A stretch of 64,000 nt of DNA from Chloroflexota bacterium (GTDB taxonomy: Bacteria > Chloroflexota > Dormibacteria > Dormibacterales > Dormibacteraceae): NCBI GenBank assembly GCA_005882115.1, contig VBEG01000029.1, forward strand, positions 1 through 64,000. The letters are read 5' to 3'. Shown here piece by piece: positions 1 to 8,434 of this stretch. Numbering within the stretch: position 1 is the first letter of the stretch; the number at the start of each line of letters is the position of its first letter. Below the pieces are notes generated by a model, which was given only the letters and a program-made list of their open reading frames with translations, had not been told where the DNA came from and ran no database searches. A program made the translations under genes and the position numbers.

Positions 1-219
1 CCCGTTGCGGCCTTTGCGTCCCGTTTCGATGGAAAGAATCACGCGCGGATCGCGCTCGATGTTCCGGACCTTGCGGTTTCGGGGAAGCGACGCCAGCACG
101 ATTTCGCCGTCGTCGACGCCGACCCACACACACGACATCTGCGGGCTGCCGTCGGGGTTGAGCGTGACGATGTGGGCAAGCCGGCCTGACCCGAGAACTT
201 CAAATGCAGTGTCGGGAAT
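1..219 (-). CDS. F420/FMN-dependent PPOX-fold protein, partial
   Basis: The reverse strand reads into the left edge of the window as a split-barrel (pyridoxamine 5'-phosphate oxidase-like) protein. Recognisable stretches are GRLAHIVTLNPDGSPQ, CVWVGVDDGEIVLAS and RKVRNIERDPRVILSIE, which are hallmarks of the F420-binding PPOX-class family. Members reduce substrates with F420H2 or bind flavin. Only about 70 N-terminal residues are inside the window. No ATG, GTG or TTG lies in frame just upstream; the frame runs back into a repeat at 233-285, so the start is either a rare ATT near 219 or was displaced by that repeat. Family call is good, start is uncertain. Confidence 0.75.
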   Translation of the reverse strand, partial: MPDTAFEVLGSGRLAHIVTLNPDGSPQMSCVWVGVDDGEIVLASLPRNRKVRNIERDPRVILSIETGRKGRNG

Positions 220-221
220 CC

Positions 222-977
222 TTAACGTTTGCCGCCTCCCGGCGACTTCGCCGCCGACCTCCCCGCTGGGTGGGGACGTGAAGCAACCAGATTCGCGCGA
301 ACGCCGGCCATGCGAGCTTTGCTCAAGTTTGTCTTCATGACCCATGCCACATCTTTATCGGTTGAGCGGATCCACTTCTCGAGGTACGGCTTGGCGTTCG
401 ATGGCGCGCCTGCCGCGGCAACGCTCCAGGCGTAGCCGAGCGCCCGGCGCAGGACCCGAAATCCCTCACCGCGCCGGTCGGTCGTCGACGCCAACGACCT
501 CGTGATCCCATCCAGGATCGCGAGCACGGCGACCGTGTCGGCGTTGTTATTCAGCAGCGCCGGCTCGCACAGTCCCGCTACCGCCGCGCGCTGCACGAAT
601 GCGTCACCGCGCGCCCACACAGTCATCTCCGCCAGCAGCTTCGGCATGTTCTCGCGACCCAGACGCTGCAGCGCCAACGCGACACCTTCGCGCACGCGCC
701 AGCGCGAGTCGGAAGCAAGCTCGCGAAGCCAGGTCATCACCGTCTCCGGCTCGAGCAGCGCGATCCGGCCGAGCCCCGCGGTGCCGCACAGCGCGAGAAA
801 CTCGTCGCTCGAGGCCGAAAACCGCCACAAGCGGTCGGGATCCGCTTCCTCGGCGACCGCAGCGACGAGCTCGAGGTTGGCCCGCGGGCCTGGCAACCCA
901 GAGTGCTTCTTCAGGTAGGGCTCCCACTCTTCGAGTCCCCTCAGTTCCACGCGATAAGCCTCAGACCGGAGAGCCAC
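222..977 (-). CDS. HEAT-repeat protein
   Basis: A 251-residue alpha-helical repeat protein. Residues about 90-215 show HEAT-like units such as DSRWRVREGVALALQRLG and DAFVQRAAVAGLCEP, spaced about 40 residues apart, as in DNA-alkylation-repair/HEAT domain proteins. Such scaffolds bind nucleic acid or proteins; I cannot assign a partner. There is no signal peptide or membrane segment. The last ~20 residues (low-complexity, ending GGGKR) are translated from a hairpin repeat, so the native C terminus may have been replaced. It stops just upstream of the PPOX-type gene in the same orientation, suggesting co-transcription. Confidence 0.7.
   Translation of the reverse strand: MALRSEAYRVELRGLEEWEPYLKKHSGLPGPRANLELVAAVAEEADPDRLWRFSASSDEFLALCGTAGLGRIALLEPETVMTWLRELASDSRWRVREGVALALQRLGRENMPKLLAEMTVWARGDAFVQRAAVAGLCEPALLNNNADTVAVLAILDGITRSLASTTDRRGEGFRVLRRALGYAWSVAAAGAPSNAKPYLEKWIRSTDKDVAWVMKTNLSKARMAGVRANLVASRPHPAGRSAAKSPGGGKR
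233..285. repeat. REP-like double hairpin, copy 1
   Basis: Two adjacent stem-loops: CGGCGA/TCGCCG at 240-253 and CCCC/GGGG at 261-275, joined by CCGCCGACCTCCCC. The same layout and joining sequence recur at 10193-10249. This copy lies inside the 3' end of the HEAT-repeat gene and immediately upstream of the PPOX-type gene, so it is partly translated. Confidence 0.55.
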
Positions 978-1012
978 TGCCGAAGCGATCCTAGCTAACA
1001 GACAATGCTGCC

Positions 1013-1663
1013 GTGGAGATCACGCGCGCAAATGCGCTCAGATTCGGCAAGCAGCTCGAGGTCGCGACCATCGCATGGATGCTGATCGAGGCGGTGATCA
1101 GCATCGGCGCGGGAGTTGCGGCGCGCAGCGTCCTGCTGACCGCTTTCGGTATCGACTCTGTGATCGAGCTGCTGAGCGGGATCGTCGTCTTCCGCCGCCT
1201 GTCGCTCGAGGCGAAGGGCGCCGCCACAGACGAGGTTGAAGATATCGAGACGACGACCACCCGGATCTCAGCGCTGCTGCTGGTGCTGCTCTGCGCCTAT
1301 GTCTTGATTTCATCGCTCGTGGGGCTGGCGTTGCGGCTCACGCCCGAGGGCTCGATCGCCGGCATCGTGATCAGCGCCGTCGCCGTCGCGGCGATGCCGC
1401 TGCTGGCGCACCTCAAGCGCCGCGTCAACCGCGTCCTGGGCAGCCCCTCGCTGCGCGCCGACATCGCGGAGTCGGTCAGCTGCGCGTACCTCGCCGGGGT
1501 GACGCTCGCCGGACTGCTCGTGAGCATGCTGACCGGGTGGTGGTGGGTGCAGTACCTGGCGGCGCTGGGCCTGTTGATCTGGCTCGTCCCCGAGGCTCGG
1601 GAGGCCCTTGCCGAAGGGCAGATAATTGGCCGGTTGAGGGGAAAAGGGGACAAGCATGAGTGA
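1013..1663 (+). CDS. Cation-efflux (CDF)-like membrane protein
   Basis: A 216-residue protein with about five to six hydrophobic segments. It resembles the membrane domain of cation diffusion facilitators: a first helix pair, then FGIDSVIELLSG, where CDF proteins carry a metal-coordinating D/H pair, and SLRADIAESVSC in the position of the second site. It lacks the cytoplasmic C-terminal domain of full-length CDF transporters. The GTG at 1013 is used because the nearby ATG is in another frame. It overlaps the next gene by 8 bases, so it heads a metal-handling operon with the MgtE-N/CBS and Nramp-type genes. Substrate unknown; some metal ligands differ from classic CDFs, so transport is inferred. 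Confidence 0.65.
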   Translation: MEITRANALRFGKQLEVATIAWMLIEAVISIGAGVAARSVLLTAFGIDSVIELLSGIVVFRRLSLEAKGAATDEVEDIETTTTRISALLLVLLCAYVLISSLVGLALRLTPEGSIAGIVISAVAVAAMPLLAHLKRRVNRVLGSPSLRADIAESVSCAYLAGVTLAGLLVSMLTGWWWVQYLAALGLLIWLVPEAREALAEGQIIGRLRGKGDKHE

Positions 1664-2960
1664 TCGAGACGACGACGGCAGCATGGACGCACCGAGGGCG
1701 CATCGCGACAAGCGCCGGGTGATGCTGACGCAGCTACTGCGCAGCCCGGTCCTCAACCCGGCAGGAACGGAGGTCGGCCGGGTCGAAGACTTCATCGTCA
1801 AGCTCTCGGACGGCGCGTATCCGCCGGTGACCGGGCTCAAGGTGCGAGTCGGCGCGCAAGACGTGTTCATCGGCAAAGGCCTGATCGACTCACTCGAGCC
1901 CGGCGGTGTGCGACTCAACACGCACACGATCCGCACCGAGGCCTTCCAGCGCCGTCCCGGTGAGGTCTTGCTTGCCACCGACGTGCTTGGCCGGCATCTC
2001 GTCGATGTGGTCAAAGGCCGGATCGTCCAGGCCCACGACCTGGTCCTGTCGCCGAGCGATGACGGTTGGTACCTCTCCGGAATCGACCGCAGCCCGCAGG
2101 CTATGCTCCGCCGGCTGCTGCCGCGACGCGGACGCCCGGACCTGCGCCGCCACGCCATCCTCGACTGGAAGGACATCCAGCCATTCGTAGGCCAGGTGCC
2201 GACCGCCAAGCTTTTGATGCCGCTCCAGCGCCTGCGCCGGCTGCATCCGGCCCAGATCGCCGACATCATCGAGGGCGCCTCACACGAGGAGGGACAGGAG
2301 ATCATCGAGGCGGTCGAGAGCGACCCCGCGCTCACGGCCGACATCTTCGAAGAGCTGGATGCCGAGCACCAGGTCGAGTTCCTGAACTCGAAATCCAACG
2401 AAGAGGCGGCACGCATCCTCGAGCGGATGGCGCCCGACGACGCCGCGGACCTGCTCGGCGAGCTCGACCAGGAAAGGCGCAAACCGGTCTTCGAGATGAT
2501 GTCGACCAGCCAACAGCTCAAGCTGCGCAAGCTGCTCCAGTACCACCCGACGACCGCGGGCGGAATGATGAGCCCCGATTACGTGTGGGTCGTTCGCGGA
2601 GCTACCGTCGACATGGCCCTCGAAGCCGTACGCACGGACGACAAGACGCCGCACCAGCTGCTGGCGACGGTCTTCATCACCGAGCAGGACGGTAGATACG
2701 TCGGAAGCATCGGCCTCGTCGAGCTCCTTCGCAGCGAGCACACGCGCAAGCTCGACGAGCTCGAGCTCACCCGGGTGTCGGTGCACGGCAACGCGGATTT
2801 CGCCGACGTGGCGCTGATGATGGCCGACTACAACCTCACCGCGCTCGGCGTGGTCGACGCGGCCGGAAACCTGATCGGCGCGATCTCCTCCGACGATGTC
2901 ATTGCGGAGTTGATCCCGGACCAGTGGCGCGACCGCGCCGAAGCAAGCACGGGCGTTTAG
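1656..2960 (+). CDS. PRC-barrel / MgtE-N / CBS domain protein
   Basis: A soluble 434-residue protein with three parts: an N-terminal PRC-barrel-like region (about residues 25-170, containing LNPAGTEVGRVEDF and TDVLGRHLVDVV), an MgtE intracellular N domain (about 195-300, helical repeats such as RMAPDDAADLLGELD), and a CBS pair (about 310-425, ending GAISSDDVIAELIP). In the MgtE channel the N and CBS domains sense cytoplasmic Mg2+ and gate the pore. Here they stand alone, with no MgtE membrane domain, six bases upstream of an Nramp-related transporter. The likely role is to sense Mg2+ or a nucleotide and control that transporter; this is inference from context. Confidence 0.85.
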   Translation: MSDRDDDGSMDAPRAHRDKRRVMLTQLLRSPVLNPAGTEVGRVEDFIVKLSDGAYPPVTGLKVRVGAQDVFIGKGLIDSLEPGGVRLNTHTIRTEAFQRRPGEVLLATDVLGRHLVDVVKGRIVQAHDLVLSPSDDGWYLSGIDRSPQAMLRRLLPRRGRPDLRRHAILDWKDIQPFVGQVPTAKLLMPLQRLRRLHPAQIADIIEGASHEEGQEIIEAVESDPALTADIFEELDAEHQVEFLNSKSNEEAARILERMAPDDAADLLGELDQERRKPVFEMMSTSQQLKLRKLLQYHPTTAGGMMSPDYVWVVRGATVDMALEAVRTDDKTPHQLLATVFITEQDGRYVGSIGLVELLRSEHTRKLDELELTRVSVHGNADFADVALMMADYNLTALGVVDAAGNLIGAISSDDVIAELIPDQWRDRAEASTGV

Positions 2961-2966
2961 ACCCTC

Positions 2967-4613
2967 ATGGGCGAGCGCGAGCCAAACCGCAAGGACTCGC
3001 GCTTGAAACCAACGTCAGCCCTTCTCGACGAGCTGAACCAGGGCGACATCCAGGGCGCGTTCGGCACCATCCGCGTCAGCGACGTCACGCCGCGCCGGAC
3101 CTGGCGGCGCCGCCTCCTCACGCTCGCCGCGATCGTCGGTCCGGGGCTCATCGTCATGGTCGGCGACAACGACGCCGGCGGCGTCTCCACGTACGCCCAG
3201 GCCGGCCAGGACTTCGGCTACTCGCTGCTCTGGACGCTGGTCCTGCTGATTCCGGTTTTGATCGTCAACCAGGAGATGGTCGTCCGGCTGGGCGCGGTGA
3301 CCGGCGTCGGCTACGCGCGGCTCATCAGCGAGCGCTTCGGCCGGTTCTGGGGAGTGTACTCGGTCGCGGGCATATTCCTTCTGAACTTTCTGACCATCAG
3401 CACGGAGTTCATGGGCATCAGCCTCGCCGGCCAGTACTTCGGCCTGCATCCCGTGATCGTCGTCCCGGTCGCGGCCGCGATTCTGATAGGCATCACGATC
3501 AGCGGCAACTTCCGCCGCTGGGAGCGCGCGATGTTCGTCTTCCTGTTTGCCAGCCTTCTCGTCCTGCCGCTGGTCCTTCTCAGCCATCCCGATCCCGGCG
3601 CCGCGCTGAAGGGGTTCGTCATTCCTGGCGTCGACGGTGGTCTCACGTCCAACTCGGCACTGCTGATCGTGGCCGTGATCGGCACGACCGTCGCGCCCTG
3701 GCAGCTCTTCTTCCAGCAGTCGAACGTCATCGACAAGCGCATCACGCCGCGCTGGCTCGAGTACGAGAAAGCGGACACGGTGATCGGCGCCTTCGTCGTC
3801 GTGATCGGCGCGGCGGCGATCATGATGGCGACCGCATCCGCGTTTTCGGGCACGGCCGAGTTCGGTCACTACCAGGACGCCCTGCACGTCGCGCGCGGCC
3901 TGCACATGCACATCTCGCCCGCGGCGGGCGCGATCTTCGCGCTGCTGCTCTTCGACGCATCGATCGTCGGCGCGTCAGCGGTGACGCTGGCGACGTCGTA
4001 TGCATTCGGTGACGTCTTCGGCCTCCGCCACTCGCTGCACCGCGGCGTGCGCGAGGCCAAGCTCTTCTACTCCTCGTACACGGCGATGGTCGCGGTCGCG
4101 GCCGCCATCGTCCTCATCCCGTACGCGCCGTTGGGGCTCATCACCACCGCGGTCCAAGCTCTCGCAGGCATCATGCTTCCGAGTGCAACCGTGTTCGCCG
4201 TCCTGCTGTGCAACGACCGCCAGGTGCTCGGCCCCTGGGTGAACAAGCCCTGGCTGAATACGGTCGCCGGAGTCATCGTCGGGGCGATGCTCGTGCTGTC
4301 ACTGATCCTGGTCGTCTCGACTGTGATTCCGTCAATCGACGTCACCATGCTGCTCATCGTCCTCGGTTCCGCGGCGGCTCTCATCCTGGCGGCGGGGAGC
4401 GCCTGGAGCTGGCTCATCTCGCGTGGCCGGCCCCGCGAGCCCGAGATCTCACGCCGGGAGCGCGAGAACTGGCGCATGCCCGCCCTGGCTCTCCTGGAAC
4501 GTCCGACGTGGTCGCTTGCCCGCCGCGCGGCGATCGGGGCACTGAGCGGTTACCTCGTGCTCTCGATCGTGCTCCTCGCGGTCAAGGCGGTCCAGCTGGC
4601 GGTCCACAGGTAG
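2967..4613 (+). CDS. Nramp-related divalent metal (probably Mg2+) transporter
   Basis: A 548-residue integral membrane protein with an 11-helix Nramp core. The TM1 motif, normally DPGN, reads DAGG at residues 69-72, and the TM6 motif, normally MPH, reads APW at 243-245. Loss of the transition-metal-selective methionine (to Ala) and of the TM1 asparagine (to Gly) is the pattern described for Nramp-related magnesium transporters. The gene directly follows a protein made of MgtE's Mg2+-sensing domains, which supports Mg2+ as substrate. The ATG at 2967 leaves a 6-base gap to the previous stop. Family is secure; substrate is inferred. Confidence 0.85.
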   Translation: MGEREPNRKDSRLKPTSALLDELNQGDIQGAFGTIRVSDVTPRRTWRRRLLTLAAIVGPGLIVMVGDNDAGGVSTYAQAGQDFGYSLLWTLVLLIPVLIVNQEMVVRLGAVTGVGYARLISERFGRFWGVYSVAGIFLLNFLTISTEFMGISLAGQYFGLHPVIVVPVAAAILIGITISGNFRRWERAMFVFLFASLLVLPLVLLSHPDPGAALKGFVIPGVDGGLTSNSALLIVAVIGTTVAPWQLFFQQSNVIDKRITPRWLEYEKADTVIGAFVVVIGAAAIMMATASAFSGTAEFGHYQDALHVARGLHMHISPAAGAIFALLLFDASIVGASAVTLATSYAFGDVFGLRHSLHRGVREAKLFYSSYTAMVAVAAAIVLIPYAPLGLITTAVQALAGIMLPSATVFAVLLCNDRQVLGPWVNKPWLNTVAGVIVGAMLVLSLILVVSTVIPSIDVTMLLIVLGSAAALILAAGSAWSWLISRGRPREPEISRRERENWRMPALALLERPTWSLARRAAIGALSGYLVLSIVLLAVKAVQLAVHR

Positions 4614-4714
4614 GCGAACCTGGCCCCGGCGGGGCGGGCGCACCTGCAAAACTTCAGCACCGTTAACAGCTCGCTTACAAAGGCATACCGCGTCAAGGTC
4701 TAGAATGCTCACCC

Positions 4715-5740
4715 GTGCTCCTTGGCCTCAGACCGGGGCACCGCGTCAGAGCATCTCGCCGGCGGCTTAGCCCACTACGCACCAGCTTCCTTGTCCTGCT
4801 TGCCATCGTGCTTTCGTCGGTGGCGGGTGGCCTCGCCTATTTCCTGCCCGCAGCTCAGCTCGCGCTCGATTCCACGGGCCAGGTGATCCGCGTGCCGACG
4901 CCTTCGCCCACCGACCTGCTCACGTCGCCCGCACCCTCGCAATCGCCCTCGTCCAGCCCGATCACGGGCGCCTTCACGGTGCTGCTGCTCGGCTCCGACG
5001 ACGACTCCAAGTTCATCGGCGACCACGTGCTCACGCAGTCGATGATCCTGGTCCGCGTCGTTCCGTCGACCAAGCAGGTGACGATGCTCTCGATTCCGCG
5101 CGACCTATACGTGCCGCTGTCGACCGGCGGCTTCGGCAAGATCGACGGCGCCTACTCCTATGGCGGCGCCGGCGCCGCGATCGCGACCGTGCAGCAGGAC
5201 TTCGGCGTCCACATCAACGACTACATCTGGGTAGGCCTGCTTGGGCTCGTGAAGTTGATCGACGCCATCGGCGGCATCGACGTGGTCACGAGTCATCCGG
5301 TGATGGACGACTACTACCCCGCGGACATCTACAGCAGCTGGCCGTACGACTACGAGCGAGTCGCCGTACTCGGCGGGCCGCAGCATCTGGATGGCCTCCA
5401 CGCCATGCAGTACGTGCGCTCGCGTCACGGCGACCTGCAGAGCGACTTCGGCCGTTCCCAGAGACAGCAGCAGGTGCTGATGGCGATCCGCCAGAAGGCG
5501 ACCCAGCTCTCGCCCGAGGACCTTCCGGGCCTCACCAAGGCGATCGGCGGCGAGCTCAAGACCAGCATCGGCCTCTCGCGCGTCGCGGCGCTCCTGCCGC
5601 TCGCGGCGAGCTTCGACAACCCCGACCAGATCCGCCAGATCATCCTGCTACCGCCGTACACGCACGGAGACGGTCCTGGCGGCAGCATCAGAGCCAACTG
5701 GGGCCTGATCCTGCCGCTGGTGCACCAGTACTTCCCATGA
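4715..5740 (+). CDS. LytR-CpsA-Psr family protein
   Basis: 341 residues with a short cytoplasmic N terminus, one membrane anchor (about residues 23-45, LVLLAIVLSSVAGGLAYFL), a Pro/Ser-rich linker, then the extracellular LCP domain. Visible hallmarks are LLGSDDD near the start, TMLSIPRDLYV, GKIDGAYSYGGA, IGGIDV and the arginine-rich YVRSRHGDLQSDFGRSQRQQ. LCP enzymes move undecaprenyl-linked glycopolymers onto peptidoglycan at the outer membrane face. GTG start at 4715; a TAGAAT -10-like box lies about 13 bases upstream. It overlaps the next gene by 4 bases (ATGA), forming an envelope operon. Confidence 0.9.
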   Translation: MLLGLRPGHRVRASRRRLSPLRTSFLVLLAIVLSSVAGGLAYFLPAAQLALDSTGQVIRVPTPSPTDLLTSPAPSQSPSSSPITGAFTVLLLGSDDDSKFIGDHVLTQSMILVRVVPSTKQVTMLSIPRDLYVPLSTGGFGKIDGAYSYGGAGAAIATVQQDFGVHINDYIWVGLLGLVKLIDAIGGIDVVTSHPVMDDYYPADIYSSWPYDYERVAVLGGPQHLDGLHAMQYVRSRHGDLQSDFGRSQRQQQVLMAIRQKATQLSPEDLPGLTKAIGGELKTSIGLSRVAALLPLAASFDNPDQIRQIILLPPYTHGDGPGGSIRANWGLILPLVHQYFP

Positions 5741-6852
5741 TCTCGCGCTTCGTCCTTGGCGCTGCGCTTGCCCTGCTGATGCTGGTCTGCGGTCCGCTGA
5801 CCTTCGTCTATCTCGGGACCAAGACATCTAAGATTTCGGTGCCGCCCGCAAAACCGACCTCCGCGTCGCCGCGGGCGCAGGCGCTGACCCTTCCGGGCAC
5901 GCTTTACCTCGCCCAGTCCGGAGCGATCTACAGCCTCGCCGCGGGGCGCTTCCACCAGCTCACGCCCGAGGCGGGGTGGACGCAACCGTCCCTGTCATCG
6001 GACGGCAGCTCGATCATCGCGGTCAAGCAGGCGGCGCTGTACTCGGACGTCTACGTCCTCAACCGGTTCGGCACGGTGGTGCGCAAGGTGACGAGCAACG
6101 CGGCGCCGCCGCGGCTTGCCTACGACACAGGCCAGAACCATTGGTCGTTCTATCCGCGCCTCAGCGCCGACGGCAAGACGCTGTGGATGGCGTACGACAA
6201 GCCGAAGTTCGACTACGACGTGGTGCTGTCGATCTGGGCGATGCCATTCGGGGGCACGATCACGCAGGGCAAGCTGTGGACCAACGCCGCGGACTACACC
6301 GGCGGCGACGTTCAGCCGGTCCCGGTCTCGGGCGGGGTCATCTACACCAAGTACGATTACGGGCCCGACGAGAAGCTGGTCGGCAGGCTGTGGTTTACCA
6401 ACCGCGCCTACGCTCCGGGCAAGGCGCTGACCACTCCGGGGGAAGACTGCCGCAACCCGGCGGTCTCGCCGGATGGAACCCAGATCGCGATGATCTGCAC
6501 TTACGAGAAGCAGCTGTCCTACCTGACCGTGGCCTCGTGGAACGGTTCGACACTGGGCGCCCGCAAGAACATCATCACCAATCAGCTGGTCGCGCAGCCG
6601 ACCTGGGCACCGGACGGATCGGGGATCGCGTACCTCGCGCCGGGTGTGGCCGCGGGGCCGTTTCAGCTGTGGTGGCTGCCCCGAGCGGCCTACGCGCCGG
6701 TTCCGACTCCGGCGCCCACGCCGACCCCGGGCGGCCCGCACAACGGTCCGCTCCCGAGTCCCTCGGCCGCGCCCGCCGTCGTGATCAGACCGATCCAAAT
6801 GACGACAAACAACGGCTTCGACGCGACCTCGCCGCCGGCCTGGCGAGGCTAA
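5737..6852 (+). CDS. Membrane-anchored PD40/TolB-like beta-propeller protein
   Basis: 371 residues. The N-terminal hydrophobic segment (residues 4-27) is a signal peptide or anchor. The rest shows propeller blades with PD40-type motifs: QPSLSSDGSSI, YPRLSADGKTLWMAYD, NPAVSPDGTQIAMIC and QPTWAPDGSGIAYLAPG. A Pro-rich tail of about 30 residues (PTPAPTPTPGG) near residues 325-345 resembles wall-spanning linkers. It is translationally coupled to the LCP gene, so it probably acts outside the cell in wall assembly or signalling. No catalytic residues are recognisable. Confidence 0.75.
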   Translation: MISRFVLGAALALLMLVCGPLTFVYLGTKTSKISVPPAKPTSASPRAQALTLPGTLYLAQSGAIYSLAAGRFHQLTPEAGWTQPSLSSDGSSIIAVKQAALYSDVYVLNRFGTVVRKVTSNAAPPRLAYDTGQNHWSFYPRLSADGKTLWMAYDKPKFDYDVVLSIWAMPFGGTITQGKLWTNAADYTGGDVQPVPVSGGVIYTKYDYGPDEKLVGRLWFTNRAYAPGKALTTPGEDCRNPAVSPDGTQIAMICTYEKQLSYLTVASWNGSTLGARKNIITNQLVAQPTWAPDGSGIAYLAPGVAAGPFQLWWLPRAAYAPVPTPAPTPTPGGPHNGPLPSPSAAPAVVIRPIQMTTNNGFDATSPPAWRG

Positions 6853-6864
6853 GCAAGTCTGGTC

Positions 6865-6920
6865 AGCCCCATCCCCGCCTTCGGCGGGTACTTCCTCATG
6901 AATGAGGAAGAAGAGGGGCT
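6865..6920. terminator. Three-stem bidirectional terminator candidate
   Basis: Between two convergent genes an outer stem AGCCCC (6865-6870) / GGGGCT (6915-6920) encloses two perfect hairpins: CCCGCC-TTC-GGCGGG at 6874-6888 and CTTCCTCAT-GA-ATGAGGAAG at 6891-6910. The outer stem touches the stop codon of the reverse-strand gene. No U-tract is visible, so intrinsic termination is inferred from position and structure. Confidence 0.5.
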
Positions 6921-7645
6921 CAGCAGCCGGGCCCATTCCCGAGCACCGGCTCCGCTCCGGCCGCCTGCGCCTGCGCGGCCGAGATGTAGTGCTCCACCAC
7001 CATCTGCGCCAGCACCTGGGCGCGTCTGGCCCGAGCTGCGTCCGGGTTCACCGTCGGGTCGTAGACCGACGGCGCCTGCGTCACGCCGGCCAGGAGCGCG
7101 TACTGCCCGAGGGTCAATCTTTCTAGAGGCGCGCGAAAGTACGCACACGCCGCCTCGGTGACCCCGTACCGGCCGAACCCGGTCGTGATCTCGCTCAAGT
7201 AGTCGGCCAGGATCTGCCTCTTGTTGAGGATGCGCTCCACTTTCAGCGCCAGGACCAGGTCCTGGATTTTGTTGTAGCCGCGGTCGGAACCCCCGAGGTA
7301 GACGTCCTTGACCAGCTGCTCCGTGATCGTCGAGCCCCCCTGGCATAGACAGAGGTTGCTCACGTCGTAGAGCGCCGCGCGGGCGAGGCCGATGGAATCG
7401 ATCCCGTGGTGCGCGTAGAAGCGCTCGTCCTCGATCGCGACCACGGCTTCGGCAAGCTGACGCGGCACCTGGTTTTCGCCCAGCACGTCCACGCCGTGGG
7501 AGCGGGCCAGGGCCTCGACCCGAGCCTGGACGTCATCTCCGCTCGGGGTCCAGATCCAGAGCGTGGCGGCGCTGGGCGCGAGCAGAGCGACGACCACCGG
7601 GACGGTCAGCGTCAGCCGGCGCAAGGGCGCCGGCACCCTCCTCAT
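6920..7645 (-). CDS. Monofunctional peptidoglycan glycosyltransferase (GT51)
   Basis: 241 residues: an N-terminal membrane anchor (about residues 10-32) followed only by a GT51 transglycosylase domain. GT51 motifs are visible: AIEDERFYAHHGID (motif 1, catalytic Glu), GGSTITEQLVKD (motif 2) and KVERILNKRQILADYLSE (motif 3/4). No transpeptidase domain follows, so this is the size of a monofunctional MtgA-type enzyme rather than a class A PBP. It polymerises lipid II at the outer membrane face. A Cys pair (LCLCQGG) just before motif 2 is unusual. Confidence 0.88.
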   Translation of the reverse strand: MRRVPAPLRRLTLTVPVVVALLAPSAATLWIWTPSGDDVQARVEALARSHGVDVLGENQVPRQLAEAVVAIEDERFYAHHGIDSIGLARAALYDVSNLCLCQGGSTITEQLVKDVYLGGSDRGYNKIQDLVLALKVERILNKRQILADYLSEITTGFGRYGVTEAACAYFRAPLERLTLGQYALLAGVTQAPSVYDPTVNPDAARARRAQVLAQMVVEHYISAAQAQAAGAEPVLGNGPGC

Positions 7646-7739
7646 CCCTCTTCGCCCACGCTGGGTTCGAACGAGCCTCCCAATTCAGCCGTTACGCGGT
7701 TACCGCTTGAGAGCCCGCGATTCCATGTGAGAATTGCGC

Positions 7740-8420
7740 ATGCCCATCAAGTGGAAGGTCGCCCTCGTGGAGGACGACCGGCGCCTCGCGCGGGCGGTCG
7801 CCACCGGGCTCGGTGAGGAAGGCTACACAGTCCGTGCGGTCGAGTCGGCTGGCCGGGGGTTGGAGCTCGTTAGGGAATGGAACCCCGACGTCGTGCTCCT
7901 CGACCTGATGCTCCCCGACAACGACGGTCCAGAGCTGTTCGAGGCCTTCCGGGCCGAGACGGACGCGGCTCTCGTCGGCATCAGCGCCCGCTCGTCGGTC
8001 AGCGACCGGATCGCGGGCCTCAAGCTTGGCGCCGACGACTACGTCTCCAAGCCTTTCGCCCTGGAAGAGCTGATGGCGCGGGTCGAGGCGGTCATCCGCC
8101 GCCACCGGGGCAAGGGGGGCGCGCGGTTGGTCTCGAGTGACGTGGTCGTGGACCTGAGCGACGGCAGAGCAACGCGCGCCGGGCGCCAGCTCGGCCTGAC
8201 CGGCATCGAGTTCCGCATCCTCGCTGCCCTCATGCGCAGCAGCGGCCAGCTGGTCACGTACGCGCAGCTGGCGGAGGCGGTCTGGGCGGTCACGACCGGC
8301 CCGGAGTCAAACTCCCTCGAGGTCCACGTGTCGAGGATCCGGCAGAAGCTCGAGCAAGATGGTGCTTCGAGGTTGATTCACACGGTTCGCGGTCTCGGTT
8401 ACAGATTCAGTCCGGATTAG
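7740..8420 (+). CDS. OmpR-family response regulator
   Basis: 226 residues: a receiver domain (residues 6-120) with acidic pocket ED-D at 11-13, phospho-acceptor Asp55 in VVLLDLMLPD, Lys104 in SKPF, then a winged-helix DNA-binding domain ending VHVSRIRQKLEQDG and IHTVRGLGYRF. The ATG at 7740 is preferred over a TTG two codons upstream. It precedes a small secreted protein gene and a histidine kinase in the same direction with gaps of 14 and 5 bases, so the three form one operon and the kinase is its likely partner. Confidence 0.93.
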   Translation: MPIKWKVALVEDDRRLARAVATGLGEEGYTVRAVESAGRGLELVREWNPDVVLLDLMLPDNDGPELFEAFRAETDAALVGISARSSVSDRIAGLKLGADDYVSKPFALEELMARVEAVIRRHRGKGGARLVSSDVVVDLSDGRATRAGRQLGLTGIEFRILAALMRSSGQLVTYAQLAEAVWAVTTGPESNSLEVHVSRIRQKLEQDGASRLIHTVRGLGYRFSPD

Positions 8421-8434
8421 GGGGCAACAGGAAC

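Noticed and set aside
4617-4714. Defined sigma-70 promoter before the LCP gene
   Set aside because: TAGAAT is a fair -10 box, but no -35 box stands at the right spacing, so it is mentioned only in the gene entry.
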